A stretch of 64,000 nt of DNA. Origin: Clavaria fumosa (taxonomy: Eukaryota; Basidiomycota; Agaricomycetes; Agaricales; Clavariaceae). Below are positions 1 to 8,943 of this stretch, piece by piece (within the stretch, counting starts at the first letter, position 1; the number at the start of each line of letters is the position of its first letter). The stretch lies in contig OX637804.1 of NCBI GenBank assembly GCA_951802425.1, forward strand, positions 2,418,001-2,482,000, in the 5' to 3' direction. The position numbers and the translations under genes were made by a program. Below the pieces are notes generated by a model that searched no databases, was not told where the DNA came from, and saw only the letters and a list, made by a program, of their open reading frames with translations.

Positions 1-847
1 TGGTTACTGGATAAAAGGAGGGTTCCCCTCCTCTCGCCATCTCTTCAGAGTCTGCCTGCTATGTGCTTCCAAGGCCACCACCTCGTCGAGTTCTTCCATA
101 GCTCCTCCCTCTTCGCTCCCCATACTGGGGTTAAACTCTCCTGTGATACCTTTCATTGGTGGGTTCAACTTGTCCCTGCCAATGTGGACCTTAACTGGGT
201 CCTCGACCGATGCTTCGCTTGTGGGGATCCTTCCCACCTCGTCAAGGATTGCTCCTTGACTCAAGGTCCCTATCGACATATCTGTGACCTTCTCGAGGAC
301 CCTCATGGTGAGTTAGCCAAGCTGCTTCTCTCTGTCTCTGGTGAGTCTGATTCTTTATAGACTGGGACTGGGCTCCTCCTTGCTCTCCCTTGCCAACTGT
401 TTGGGCCACCACCCCTTGGGGTGATCAGGGCACTTGGTACCAAGGTGGGCAGGATTGGGCGGAGATCGGTTCTGGTCCTGTACACCCAGCTTACCATCCT
501 CAGGCCCAGATCTTCAACCTCTGGGTGCCCTGTTGGTGGTGCCTCCTCCGTCACCCTCCCTTCCTACCATTGACCTCCCCCCCACCTATTCCTCCCTCCC
601 CTCTCCTTCTTTGGATGACAAGGGCCCTCTCAGTGCTGTGCAGGATCTGCAAGAGATATCCCTAGAGACTGGGATCTGGGATGGTCAGTTCGCCTCTCAT
701 CCCTCGAGGGTTGCCCTTGGGTTTGTGGGTGAGTCTGACTTCTCAGACTCTTCTGATGAATCATGGGATGAAGAGTCTTGGGGGTCTGAGTACAGCACCT
801 CAGGCACCTCCCTTGATGAAGAGGGGTCTTGGCTTTCCTTTGTGTAG
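1..847 (+). pseudogene. gypsy element Y: gag C-terminal part with zinc knuckle, broken
   Basis: A CCHC zinc knuckle (CFACGDPSHLVKDC, CX2CX4HX4C) is encoded at about 205-246, followed by ICDLLEDPH and a stop at 358-360. Another frame is open from about 434 to 847 and ends in an acidic, serine-rich tail closing with LSFV. This layout suits a Ty3/gypsy Gag whose nucleocapsid end has suffered a frameshift. The same knuckle plus ICDLLxDP context recurs on the minus strand inside both E copies, so Y and the Gag scrap carried by E are relatives. The N-terminal part lies outside the window. The family call is inferred from the knuckle and the protease downstream. Confidence 0.7.
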
Positions 848-1009
848 ATAAGTATGGTACTTATCTTGCAATAAAATATATAGCTGGGGTTTTAGCCCCT
901 TTTTCGCCTGATTTGCATGGTGTTTCTTAAGTTAAAAGATTGAAATTTGCTGGCTGGATAGCATGGACGACGCTTTCATACAGGTGCTGAAAGAGGTGAA
1001 GGCAAATTT

Positions 1010-1613
1010 TCCCACAGGCAAGGAGTGAAGGAAGCAGCCTCCCCACCTAAGTCCCCCCCCTGTACTAGTATCATGTCAATGCCATCATCTGATTCCTGTC
1101 CCGAACTGCTTCTAAGGACAGTAAAGATAGTGGGCCAGCAAGAAATGGCCCAACTCAAATTCAAAGTTCGAATCTCCCCTCCTGCCTTCCCGAGTAGAGC
1201 TGTGCTCGGAAAAGTGTTGATCAATAGTGGCAGCACTACCTCGGTCATGGACCACAATTTCGCCAAGCAGAACTGGTTCCCTATGGAATGACTCCCATCC
1301 CTGATGATCATGAGAAATGTGGACGGTACACTGAACTCGCGAGGACCCATCACGCACCTCACCAAGGTCATGATTGAGTTTGGTCTCAGTCACTGCAAGG
1401 TTATCGAGTGCTACTTAGGCGATTACCCCGACTTCAACCTTGTGCTAGGCGATGACTGGCTCCAGAAGCACAACCCTGTTATCAACTGGCGAGCCCGCTC
1501 CCTTGAGTTCCAGCACTGCCATGGCCTCCCTTGTAGTGCTGCAGTCCGTGTCATCGCTAATGACTCCCCTGACTGGCCGACCCTCTTCCTGCGAGTTTTT
1601 GGAGAAGAGTTCT
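1010..1613 (+). pseudogene. gypsy element Y: retropepsin and start of RT, cut by E copy 1
   Basis: Two overlapping frames give a Ty3/gypsy aspartic protease. The active-site region reads LINSGSTTSVMD instead of the usual L-[IV]-D-[ST]-G-[AS], so the catalytic Asp is Asn. The conserved VLGDDWLQKHNPVINW segment follows. A frameshift near 1291-1304 separates the two halves. The reading frame runs through DWPTLFLRVFGEEF and stops being Y at 1613, where E begins with TGTCATGG. The same frame resumes at 62774 (see the finding on exchanged target duplications). Confidence 0.85.
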
Positions 1614-1868
1614 TGTCATGGGAAGAATGACGAAGTCGATTATGTAAAACAAGGCAAACAACGACAAAGGCAATACGATTAGGACAACTGCGATACTAGA
1701 AGCAAGAACACCAGAGTACCAATGGCAATCAAGAGTGAGGAGATGCTCCTTGCTGTTGATGGCCATTGGGGATTGGTTTATGGAATCGAAGCACCTAAGT
1801 AATACAAGAACCAATCTGGAACCAGAAACTATGTATTACGTCAAACGGAATCTTCGACGTTTGGGCCA

Positions 1869-2808
1869 CTAGACCCAGAGTTTATCCTCATCCACTGACC
1901 GAGAAGGAGACTCCCCAACCTGGACATACTCGCCCTTGACGTCTGGCAAAGCCACTGTAGCCATTGCAGGGGCTGACAGAGGAGACAACGGCGGAGGGGT
2001 AGAGTTCCACCCTGAGTAAGAGGTGGGGGAGGCCCAGCGAGTAGGGGGAATGGAGTCCCATTCTGCAAGAAAGGAATCAGTAAAGTGAATGAGAAATGGA
2101 AGAAAAGACGATACTATAGGGGTCCTTGAGTAGGTCACAGATAAGGTTGCCCAGGCGGACGACTCGAGGGCATCCCGACGCAAAATGGCCAGGATGGCCG
2201 CAAGCATAGCATCGTCGGGCAATGGTAAGAATGAGGATGTCATCGGCTCCCCTCTGAATCGCCCAATGGAAGGCCACACAAGAGAGTATGAGGGGGGCAA
2301 CTTGTTGGAAGACATGAGAGGCAGGGAGGAAGTTGAGTTTGTGGGGTCCCCAGCACATAGCAGAGATGAGGGGGGAGAAGCGGTACAAACCCTCCTTATA
2401 TACCATGAAGAATGGATAAGAGCCAGGAGATAAGCGAGGCGGTGGGAAGGAACCATCACACAGGAACACATGACGGATGAAGGAGCATGTGGAGATAAGC
2501 TGCGCCATGTGGTGGACTGCAGAGCAGCACATGGGCCGATAAGCGAAAGGTGATGATGTCCAAGATAAAGGGCAACGGAAGAGCATGGGAACCGCATCAA
2601 AGAGCAGTATCAGGCAGCTGCGGACTGTGCGAGCCTGCAGAATATGGCGAGAGGCAGCTGCGGACTGAGCAGGCCTGCGGAGGGATACACTGCAGCAGAT
2701 GGATAGCATCCTTGGGCTGTGGATGATGGGCTGCGCCGCAGGAACCCGCAGCACCCCTGAGGTATATAAGGGGTGCAGTGACATGGGAAATCCCTTAGTG
2801 TTGTTCAC
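1869..2808 (-). pseudogene. antisense Gag fragment inside E copy 1
   Basis: The minus strand encodes a second Gag zinc knuckle (CYACGHPGHFASGC) near 2170-2215 followed by LICDLLKDP, close to the arrangement in Y. A different minus frame continues to 1869 and ends DEDKLWV, like the tail of Y Gag. The two frames overlap, so a frameshift separates them. This looks like a piece of a Y-related gag captured in antisense inside the long LTR. The same fragment is present in E copy 2 at 61354-62273. No function for E can be read from it. Confidence 0.6.
2763..2770 (+). promoter_or_regulatory. TATA box of E copy 1
   Basis: TATATAAG lies about 130 bp upstream of the first ATG of the sense ORF and is conserved in copy 2 at 62228-62235. 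In an LTR this would mark the U3 promoter on the plus strand, which fits the TG...CA orientation. A 20-bp stretch just upstream, present here, is missing in copy 2. Confidence 0.6.
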
Positions 2809-2900
2809 TTGTCCCTATCACCTTATCATACTTTGGTGAAATCACACTGGCTTTCCCTACTGCTGACGAGAGATACCCTATCTCCTCCTGGCCCCAAGTA

Positions 2901-3308
2901 GTGACAATGCCAACCTCCGGATGGATCTACCCAATGCTGAGTCAGCGACGAGCCCAGATCACACGACTCACACATCATCTGACTGAGTTCAATCATTCCA
3001 TTTGTGTCGATATCCTTGGACATGATCACCCGGACTGCCAAACACTCGAACATGCACTTGCTCGCAGAGTAGCCAATCTCAGACAGCGAGTCATTGAAGC
3101 CAATGACTCTGAGTACAGAGCCAGAGCCACCCTACTTCGCTCTTTCCTAGGCCCCAGAAGACCCAGTGACAGAGTGATATCCCAATTCGATCCAATCAAC
3201 CAGACAGCCTTTGACCCTCTCATTCTGGCACTCAGGACTAACATAGTCCCGGTACCCAATCACCTCATGGAAAGCACCTCTGAGCCTTTGGCCCTGCTTC
3301 CCGTAACA
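2901..3308 (+). CDS. sense ORF inside E, unrecognised protein
   Basis: This frame begins MTMPTSG and is open to the right end of E (and into the flank here). The protein is charged and contains a helical-looking stretch rich in Arg and Leu (ANLRQRVIEANDSEYRARAT). Copy 2 keeps the frame open over the whole stretch with only scattered substitutions, several of them conservative. I do not recognise the family. The position downstream of the TATA box suggests the start of a Gag-like protein encoded within the long LTR. It may also be chance coding. Confidence 0.35.
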
Positions 3309-4458
3309 GTAGCCAAATCCTCTGCAAACACTATAACATCATCGACATAGGCACGGACATGCCCTCCTGCAATCTCTTCCCTCAACACATGGTTCATGAA
3401 GTGCTGGAAGGTCGCGGGTGCATTCTGCAGCCCAAACCACATAACTGCTGGTTTGAAGAGTCCACAAGGCATTAGGAAAGCACAGCAGTGCTGATGTTCT
3501 GGCCAGACCTGCATCAATGGGAAACCTCCCTTCACATCAATCTTGGAATAGATGGTTGCCCCATTTAACACATCCATGGTGTCTCAGATGAGGGGGAGGG
3601 GGTACTTGTCTTTGATTAGATGCGAGTTCAGCCTAGAATAGTCAATAATTGGCTGCAGCTTGTCCTTCTCATGTTTGAAGAAGAAGGGGCTTGCATATGG
3701 GGACTTTGAAGGTCAGATTCGTCCAGAGGCCAGCTGCTCATCCACCCAGCAATTCATCTCCACCATCTCTTCTCGCATTAGAGAGTATAGCTTAGAGGAG
3801 AGGTGTCCAGGGTCTGTTTTAAACTCGATTTTAATATCAAAGTCTGGGTGGGAGCAGGGAAGCTCATCCCACTTTGCTTCACTAAAAACCAAAGGGTAGT
3901 GGCTGGGCCAATCAGGGGTAGGGCCAGAGTTGGGAAAACAAGTGTCCAGAATACTTGCAGATGCGAGGGTACTCATCTTCAGGGATGCAGTGGCTTGCAG
4001 GGATGGGGAACACTGTGGGGGGCAGTGGGTAAGGCTTAGCTCTGCCTTCTGCCAGTCGATATCCGGGTTATGCTGCTTGAGCCAGTCATGCCCAAGGATG
4101 ACCTTGTGGGACTGGGACTTTCCCAGCAGAAAGTGGACCTGCTCTTGGTGGTCACCAACCCTCACCAGCAACTCTATCCCATACTGGACCTTTCCAACTC
4201 TGTTCTGTGTCCCATCCACATTATACATGGTAATCAGGTTCAGCAGGGGAGATGGCTCCAGTCCCACTCCTTTTGCCCACTCCATGTCCATGAAGCAGTT
4301 GGTGCACCCTGAGTCAACAAGGGCCTTCATCATGGCCAACTTGCCAGTGCTGAGAGCCTCCAAGTGCACCTGGATGGCTAGCTCTCATGGCACATGTTTC
4401 CCCACTTCTGGCCACACCATGGTTAGGCACTCTGCCGGTCTCACTTCCTCCTTCACCT
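3309..4458 (-). pseudogene. gypsy element X: protease and N-terminal half of RT
   Basis: Read on the minus strand, the protease active site is intact (ALVDSGCTNCFMD) and is followed by ILGHDWLKQHNPDIDW. The RT thumb-side start (PLVFSEAKWDELP) and later YSKIDVKGGF, GLQNAPATFQHFMN and the catalytic YVDDVIVF box follow. Stops and a frameshift interrupt it between about 3577 and 3713. The frame reaches AEDLA at 3309-3313 and is cut there by the right end of E copy 1. The continuation of the same RT lies at 61098 downward. An in-frame TGA lies just upstream of the protease. Confidence 0.85.
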
Positions 4459-4525
4459 CAGCTCCAATTTGGGTATGTCTCCACTGCAAGATAGTATATT
4501 GGGGTATACTTGCAGTGGGCACAGG

Positions 4526-5772
4526 TGTCACGTCCGTGCCATTCCCTCCGGACCTGGACTGGGAATATTAACTCCGGTCCCCAGTCTCCCCTCTCCGACC
4601 CCCGACTCCCGAACTCCGGACCCGTATCTCCGAACCTCCATCCCTGGTGCCTCAGCATCAGAGGGTACCCGCCCCAGTGGTGGTCCCAACCCCAATCCCG
4701 ATCCCGACTCCCGATCTCCGACCCCCCGACCCTGACTCCCCGACTCCTGACTCCCCAACTCCTGACTCCTGGTCCCAACCCCGATCCCGATCCCGACTCC
4801 CGATCTCCGACCCCCCAACCCTGACTCCCGATCTCCGACTCCCCGACTCCTGACTCCTGATCCCGATCCTGACTTCCTGACAGTCGCAAACCGACTTCCG
4901 TGGTTACCTTACCAGCAACGAACTCCGAGCGTGGAAACACTGCAACCCGCGCAGTTGCGTGGTAGCGAAGCTACCAACTTGATGGTAGTAGCATCCGACC
5001 TCCGGATCAGGGCACTTATCTCCGTTGCCGCCCCGTTGTCCCATCGCAATCCCTGCAACGCATCTCTGGGACATCTTCTGTAGCTACCGTCAGTTCTGCG
5101 GGTTGCTGGAAACGCCCCGGACTTGTAGTATATATACTTACCTACTTCGTAGAGTATTTCTGCAGTCCGGATACCTCCCTCGTACACCCTCACACCCCTC
5201 CCGTATACCCCTGAACTCCCGTACTTCCGTCCCTCCGTCCTTCCGCACCCCCGTACCCGTAATCCCGTCCGACCCCTCGTTTCCTGTTCCTCTGCCTCTT
5301 TCCGCATTCCCGTCCTCTCTGCCCAATACCCTGTAATCCGTACAATATCTAATCCGACCCTTGTCCTCCGTCTACTTCGCCAATTGTGCTAAGCCCCGAC
5401 CAACTCCCGTCCGACCCCCGGAACTCATCTCCGAACCCCGGAACTCCATTCTCCGACCCAACTCCTGTCCCTCCTAGTCATTCATTAACTCCGAACTCCG
5501 TCCAAACTCCATCTCCGCTCTCCCGTCTGTCCCTCGCCTCGAATATGGTGAAGTCCATACCGGACATCCCACCCGAGCACCGGACCCGAAACCCCGAACC
5601 CCGTACCTCCGAAATATGGGACACCCAGGACTCAGTAAGGGCGTTGTTTCAATATGTTCACCAAAGTCCCACCCGAACCCCGAAGTCCACTCCCAGACAT
5701 TCCGGACATCCCGGACCCGAACTCCGAACTCTGACCGGACTTCACCCCGACCCTCCGAGCATGCACATAACA
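4526..5772. mobile_element. solo LTR inside element X, 1247 bp
   Basis: Termini are TGTCACGTCCG and ATGCACATAACA, flanked on both sides by the 5-bp duplication ACAGG (4521-4525 and 5773-5777). Removing it rejoins X on the minus strand. No internal coding region survives, so it is a solo LTR. Much of it is made of short C-rich repeats built on CTCCGA and CCCGA words (about 4560-4870 and 5160-5750), which creates long open frames on both strands that I take as spurious. It begins and ends like the minus-strand reading of the solo LTR at 51944-52792 (TGTCACG...TAACA). Confidence 0.88.
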
Positions 5773-5777
5773 ACAGG

Positions 5778-6290
5778 GACGGAAAGGGTCTAGTCCAAGG
5801 AGGGCCTTCCTCCTGATGGATCATTCGTATGCTGTCCAAAAATGCGCCAGTGTGTCTTCTCTGAATACATGAGCCTTGCTTCAGCTTGGGCAAGGGTAAG
5901 GGCTGCCTAGGTCCAAAGAGGTAGGCAGTGGGAGAGGTTGTTACTTGTCAACAATGCTCAAACTGACTCCAGCATATTTGAGGGAGCTTGGTGGTGCTCG
6001 GCTGAATGGGAGCAGAAGGATAATGTGATAAGAAGTAATAGGGAATACTGGTAGTCAGTATCGTTACTTATATACTACGAGGGTGTGAGTCATAGGGAGA
6101 GGGCAGTGCAACATGAGTCATACATGAGGAGGCAATGTGGCATGAGTCATAGGTCTGAACATGAGGCTGTGACATGAGGGAAGGGACACAATGTGTGTAG
6201 TGTGATAGAGAGAAATGGGGGTGTGCATGGTGGAAGGGGGAGGTGGTGGAGCATGTGAAGGATAGGGGGGAGTCACATGGTAAAACTCTT
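5778..6290 (-). mobile_element. gypsy element X: 5' part, probable gag remnant and LTR promoter
   Basis: This stretch continues X beyond the inserted solo LTR. A short minus-strand frame to about 5893 may be Gag. On the minus strand a TATATAAG box sits near 6068-6078, in a region rich in GTGAGTCAT/CATGAGTCA repeats that resembles the promoter region at 19960-20300. I read it as the LTR of X with unresolved ends. Confidence 0.4.
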
Positions 6291-6605
6291 ACAACTATCG
6301 AGCATCAAAGCAGAGTACATTGTGGTGGCTCATGCAGTGAAAGAGGCCTGCTGGTTCTGAGCTTTCCTAGATGAGATCAGAAGGGACCTGCACACACTGA
6401 TCCCTTTCAGATGCAACAATCAATCCACAATTGTGCTATGCTGGGACAATAAATTTCATGCATGAAGCAGTCAAAAACAAGAAAATCAAAGTGTCCTGCA
6501 TACCTACAGACAAAAACCTCACTGACATCTTCACCAAACCCCTCATCATGATGCAGTACAAGTTCAAATACTTCTGCAAACTTCCTGGACTTGAGCATGT
6601 TTGAG
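6290..6605 (+). pseudogene. Ty1/copia RNase H tail, decayed
   Basis: Translation gives KAEYIVVAHAVKEACWF, then FLDEI, NNQSTIVLC and DNKFHA, and in a shifted frame PTDKNLTDIFTKPL. These are the ordered landmarks of the copia RNase H C-terminus. Stops and at least one frameshift break it. It directly precedes a purine run and a TGTTGCAT terminus that fit the 3' LTR. Confidence 0.8.
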
Positions 6606-6611
6606 GGTGAG

Positions 6612-6883
6612 TGTTGCATATTTGTTATAAGGTTGAGTTGGAGCCTCAATTTTATGTTTTTACTGTAGTGCATCAGACCACTGCACTTCTCAGTGTTGAA
6701 TAATACTGAGTTGTGAGTGTCAAACCTCTTTCATATTTTTCCATGTCACTCATTTACATATGGTTACTAGACACTTTATCTTTTTAGGTATCTAGGCTGT
6801 CTAATCACTCAGTATTGAATAATACTGAGTTATGCTTTATCTTTTTAGTCTCTTAGCCAATCTGTTCAAGCAAATTCTCTACA
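6612..6883 (+). mobile_element. copia 3' LTR
   Basis: The LTR starts TGTTGCATA right after the purine-rich GAGGGTGAG. The right end is placed at TCTCTACA and is uncertain. Inside are two hairpins of similar sequence: CTCAGTGTT/AATACTGAG (6689-6697 with 6702-6710) and ACTCAGTATT/AATACTGAGT (6807-6816 with 6821-6830). Confidence 0.55.
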
Positions 6884-7390
6884 CCAGGTTCTTGGGGTGT
6901 ACATACCAGTCCACACCTCTCTATACTGACAAGTTAGCCAAGCTGTTTTGCTGATGTGACCCATGATGGGAAGTACTATGACAAACTTTGTGCTGGGCCT
7001 GCAGCCCTGGTTCCCCAAGAGCAGACCAACCAAATCAACGGAGCCCCAGGTGAGACAAATTGCTCGAAAAAACCCACACCTTTCCCAGACCTCCTCGTCG
7101 CTACCTGAAGCAAAGCAAATAATTTGAATGCGAGGGTTTCTTATGTGTTTGAATGTGTACAAAAAAGTTGTTTGAATTGAAAGAAATGAACTCAGTCCTA
7201 CTGCAAAGCCAGCCAGGGCCTCTGACAACGCCGCTTATTCATTGAAGGCGATCCAGCGCGGGTGAAGTGTTATCTACACGCGTGCACACTCCCTCCGCCT
7301 CGTGGCCTTCCTCCCGCTCCCACCAGCTTCAGATTCTCCCCGCTCCCCTCCCCTTTTTCACGACTCCCGTCCCTCTCCCACCGTCCTGCT
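6884..7390. other. intergenic, upstream of CHS7
   Basis: No gene is visible. The last 130 bp before the CHS7 ATG are pyrimidine-rich (CCCTCC and TCTCCC runs), as is usual for basidiomycete promoters. Any remaining copia flank sequence is not recognisable. Confidence 0.5.
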
Positions 7391-8764
7391 ATGACCACGT
7401 TCGGCGATTTCTCCGTTCTATGTAGAAATGTCCCTTCCTATCCGTGGTGTAATCTGTTCTATCGTCAGGCAAGTCTCGCGCTTTAAACCCCCCGCACTCA
7501 GCTGCTGCATCTCAGAGGTCCTTTCCACCCAGCTCTTGAATTTACCTACTACCCTCAAGGGCCTTTCTGCTAACCGAGCGAGTGCTCCGGTCGGCATCAA
7601 CCCGGTTTGTGGTATACCCAGGGTCGGTTTCAATGGTTCATTTGCCAACATCGCCAACATCGTTGTGTCTGGCGTGAGCGCGGTCGTCGTCTTCTTCGTA
7701 ATATTACGCACGCATAGGAGAAAAGCCGCTGTCGGTATGTCACCAACGAGCACACACCACTCCTCTGTTCACTTCTCTCACTCCCCTCCCCCAAAAACAA
7801 TCAACCGAATATTTTTTTCTGCCTTATCACCCGGCCTCCGTCCCATTTGTATCACTGATCTCTTCCCTCGCAGGGCGCTGGGAAATAATAATCTTCCTAT
7901 CCCTTTACATCGTCACTCTCATCCTGCAACTCATCACTTTGGGGTCCTTCATCGAACAAGGCTCAACCGTGCTCGTCGTTTTCACCGCCCTTCACGCCGG
8001 CACGGTCGCCGCCCTCTTTGGGGCATTGCTGGTCAATGGCATCGTCGCGATGCAGAAATACGATGATGGAACGCCTGCGTCGCTCATCGTACGTTGTTCG
8101 TCCGATATCCCCTCGCGGGTCTTTTGACGGGTTTGGATCCGACAGTTACTTGCTGTTGTGTCGTTTGTTTTCTTCGTCCCCACCACGTACATATCCCTCG
8201 ACACTGCTCTCTCTATATCACGGGCATTTACGCTGTCTACACCACCGGAGGCCTTACACAATATCCCTCTGTTTGTATTGACCAGCATATGGCCTGGCGT
8301 GTAAGCACCCTTTCGGTTCGAATAGCTCAACGCATGCTTGTTGACAGACCAACACCACAAACTCATATCTTAGCGCCGCTCTGTTGTACTTTCTCACCAT
8401 GTTCTACATCGTCGCATTCAGCCTCGACGAAGTTCGATCATTCCTGTGGTTTCTCATGCCAGCCACATCCTTTATTCTCTCACAGCTGGCGTACTTTTTG
8501 TTGGGCAAGGTCATCTGCAAGGCGCGTTGCCAATGCCATTTGCCCTCCCCCAGCGTAGAATTGATCTGGCGGTCTATGCAGGGCACGCAATCGAAAGTAG
8601 ACGGATCTTTCGTGGCTACTCTGCTGGAGACCATCTCAGTGGTCTCGCTCTGGGCAGCTTGGACGCGCATCACAGAAGGTGCGTGGTCGTCCCCACCTGA
8701 TCACATTCGCGTCACAGGCCAACTCTCACGCCTAGGGGAGTTCAATTGGAATTCGTCACACTAA
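7391..8764 (+). CDS. CHS7: Chs7-type chitin synthase export chaperone
   Basis: The product belongs to the Chs7/chitin synthase III family, multi-pass ER membrane proteins needed for ER export of class III/IV chitin synthase. The first exon (7391-7468) gives MTTFGDFSVLCRNVPSYPWC. Later exons give NIANIVVSGVSAVVVFFVIL, a membrane segment, then HRRKAAVG, and LLVNGIVAMQKYDDGTPASL, the family signature (NGxxxxQxYxDGTP). Further membrane segments follow in TTYISLDTALSIS and FLTMFYIVAFSLDEVRSF, and the end (KVDGSFVATLLETISV...ITEG) is also typical. Introns are 7469-7517, 7735-7873, 8089-8145 and 8299-8347; frames agree at every join. Intron 1 appears to use a GC donor. The last exon may contain a further in-frame 39-bp intron near 8680-8718. 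Confidence 0.88.
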
Positions 8765-8943
8765 CTTGCTCCTATGTACCTTTGCTAATTCTATTAAACT
8801 TGAGGTAACATATAAACTGTGCGGGCTACACCACTATCGAAGGGGATGGGCTTTCTTTTCTTTCTTTTCTCCACAACTGCGAAGGTATTCTTTTCTCTTC
8901 TCAGAAGAGCTGACGGGAGAACGGGTATCTCATCCACAACACT
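8765..8943. other. short convergent intergenic region
   Basis: CHS7 (+) and the next gene (-) converge here. The stretch contains TTTCTTTTCTTTCTTTTCT runs and no recognisable gene. Confidence 0.5.

Larger units (their letters stand above)
1614..3308 (+). mobile_element. E copy 1: long LTR-like element, 1695 bp
   Basis: The element starts TGTCATGGGAAG and ends CCCGTAACA, typical LTR-retrotransposon termini (TG...CA). A second copy lies at 61099-62773 in the same orientation and is very similar; the length difference of 20 bp is accounted for by one indel just upstream of the TATA box. There is no internal terminal repeat, so it looks like a solo LTR or a compact non-autonomous element. The left flank is GTTCT (1609-1613) and the right flank is GTAGC (3309-3313), so the flanks do not match each other. 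They match copy 2 crosswise. E contains an antisense Gag fragment and a sense ORF. Confidence 0.85.

Noticed and set aside
4560..5793. Several open frames of 60-160 codons on both strands
   Set aside because: They lie in the C-rich repeats of a solo LTR with clear target duplications and give only low-complexity Pro/Ser/Arg/Gly protein.
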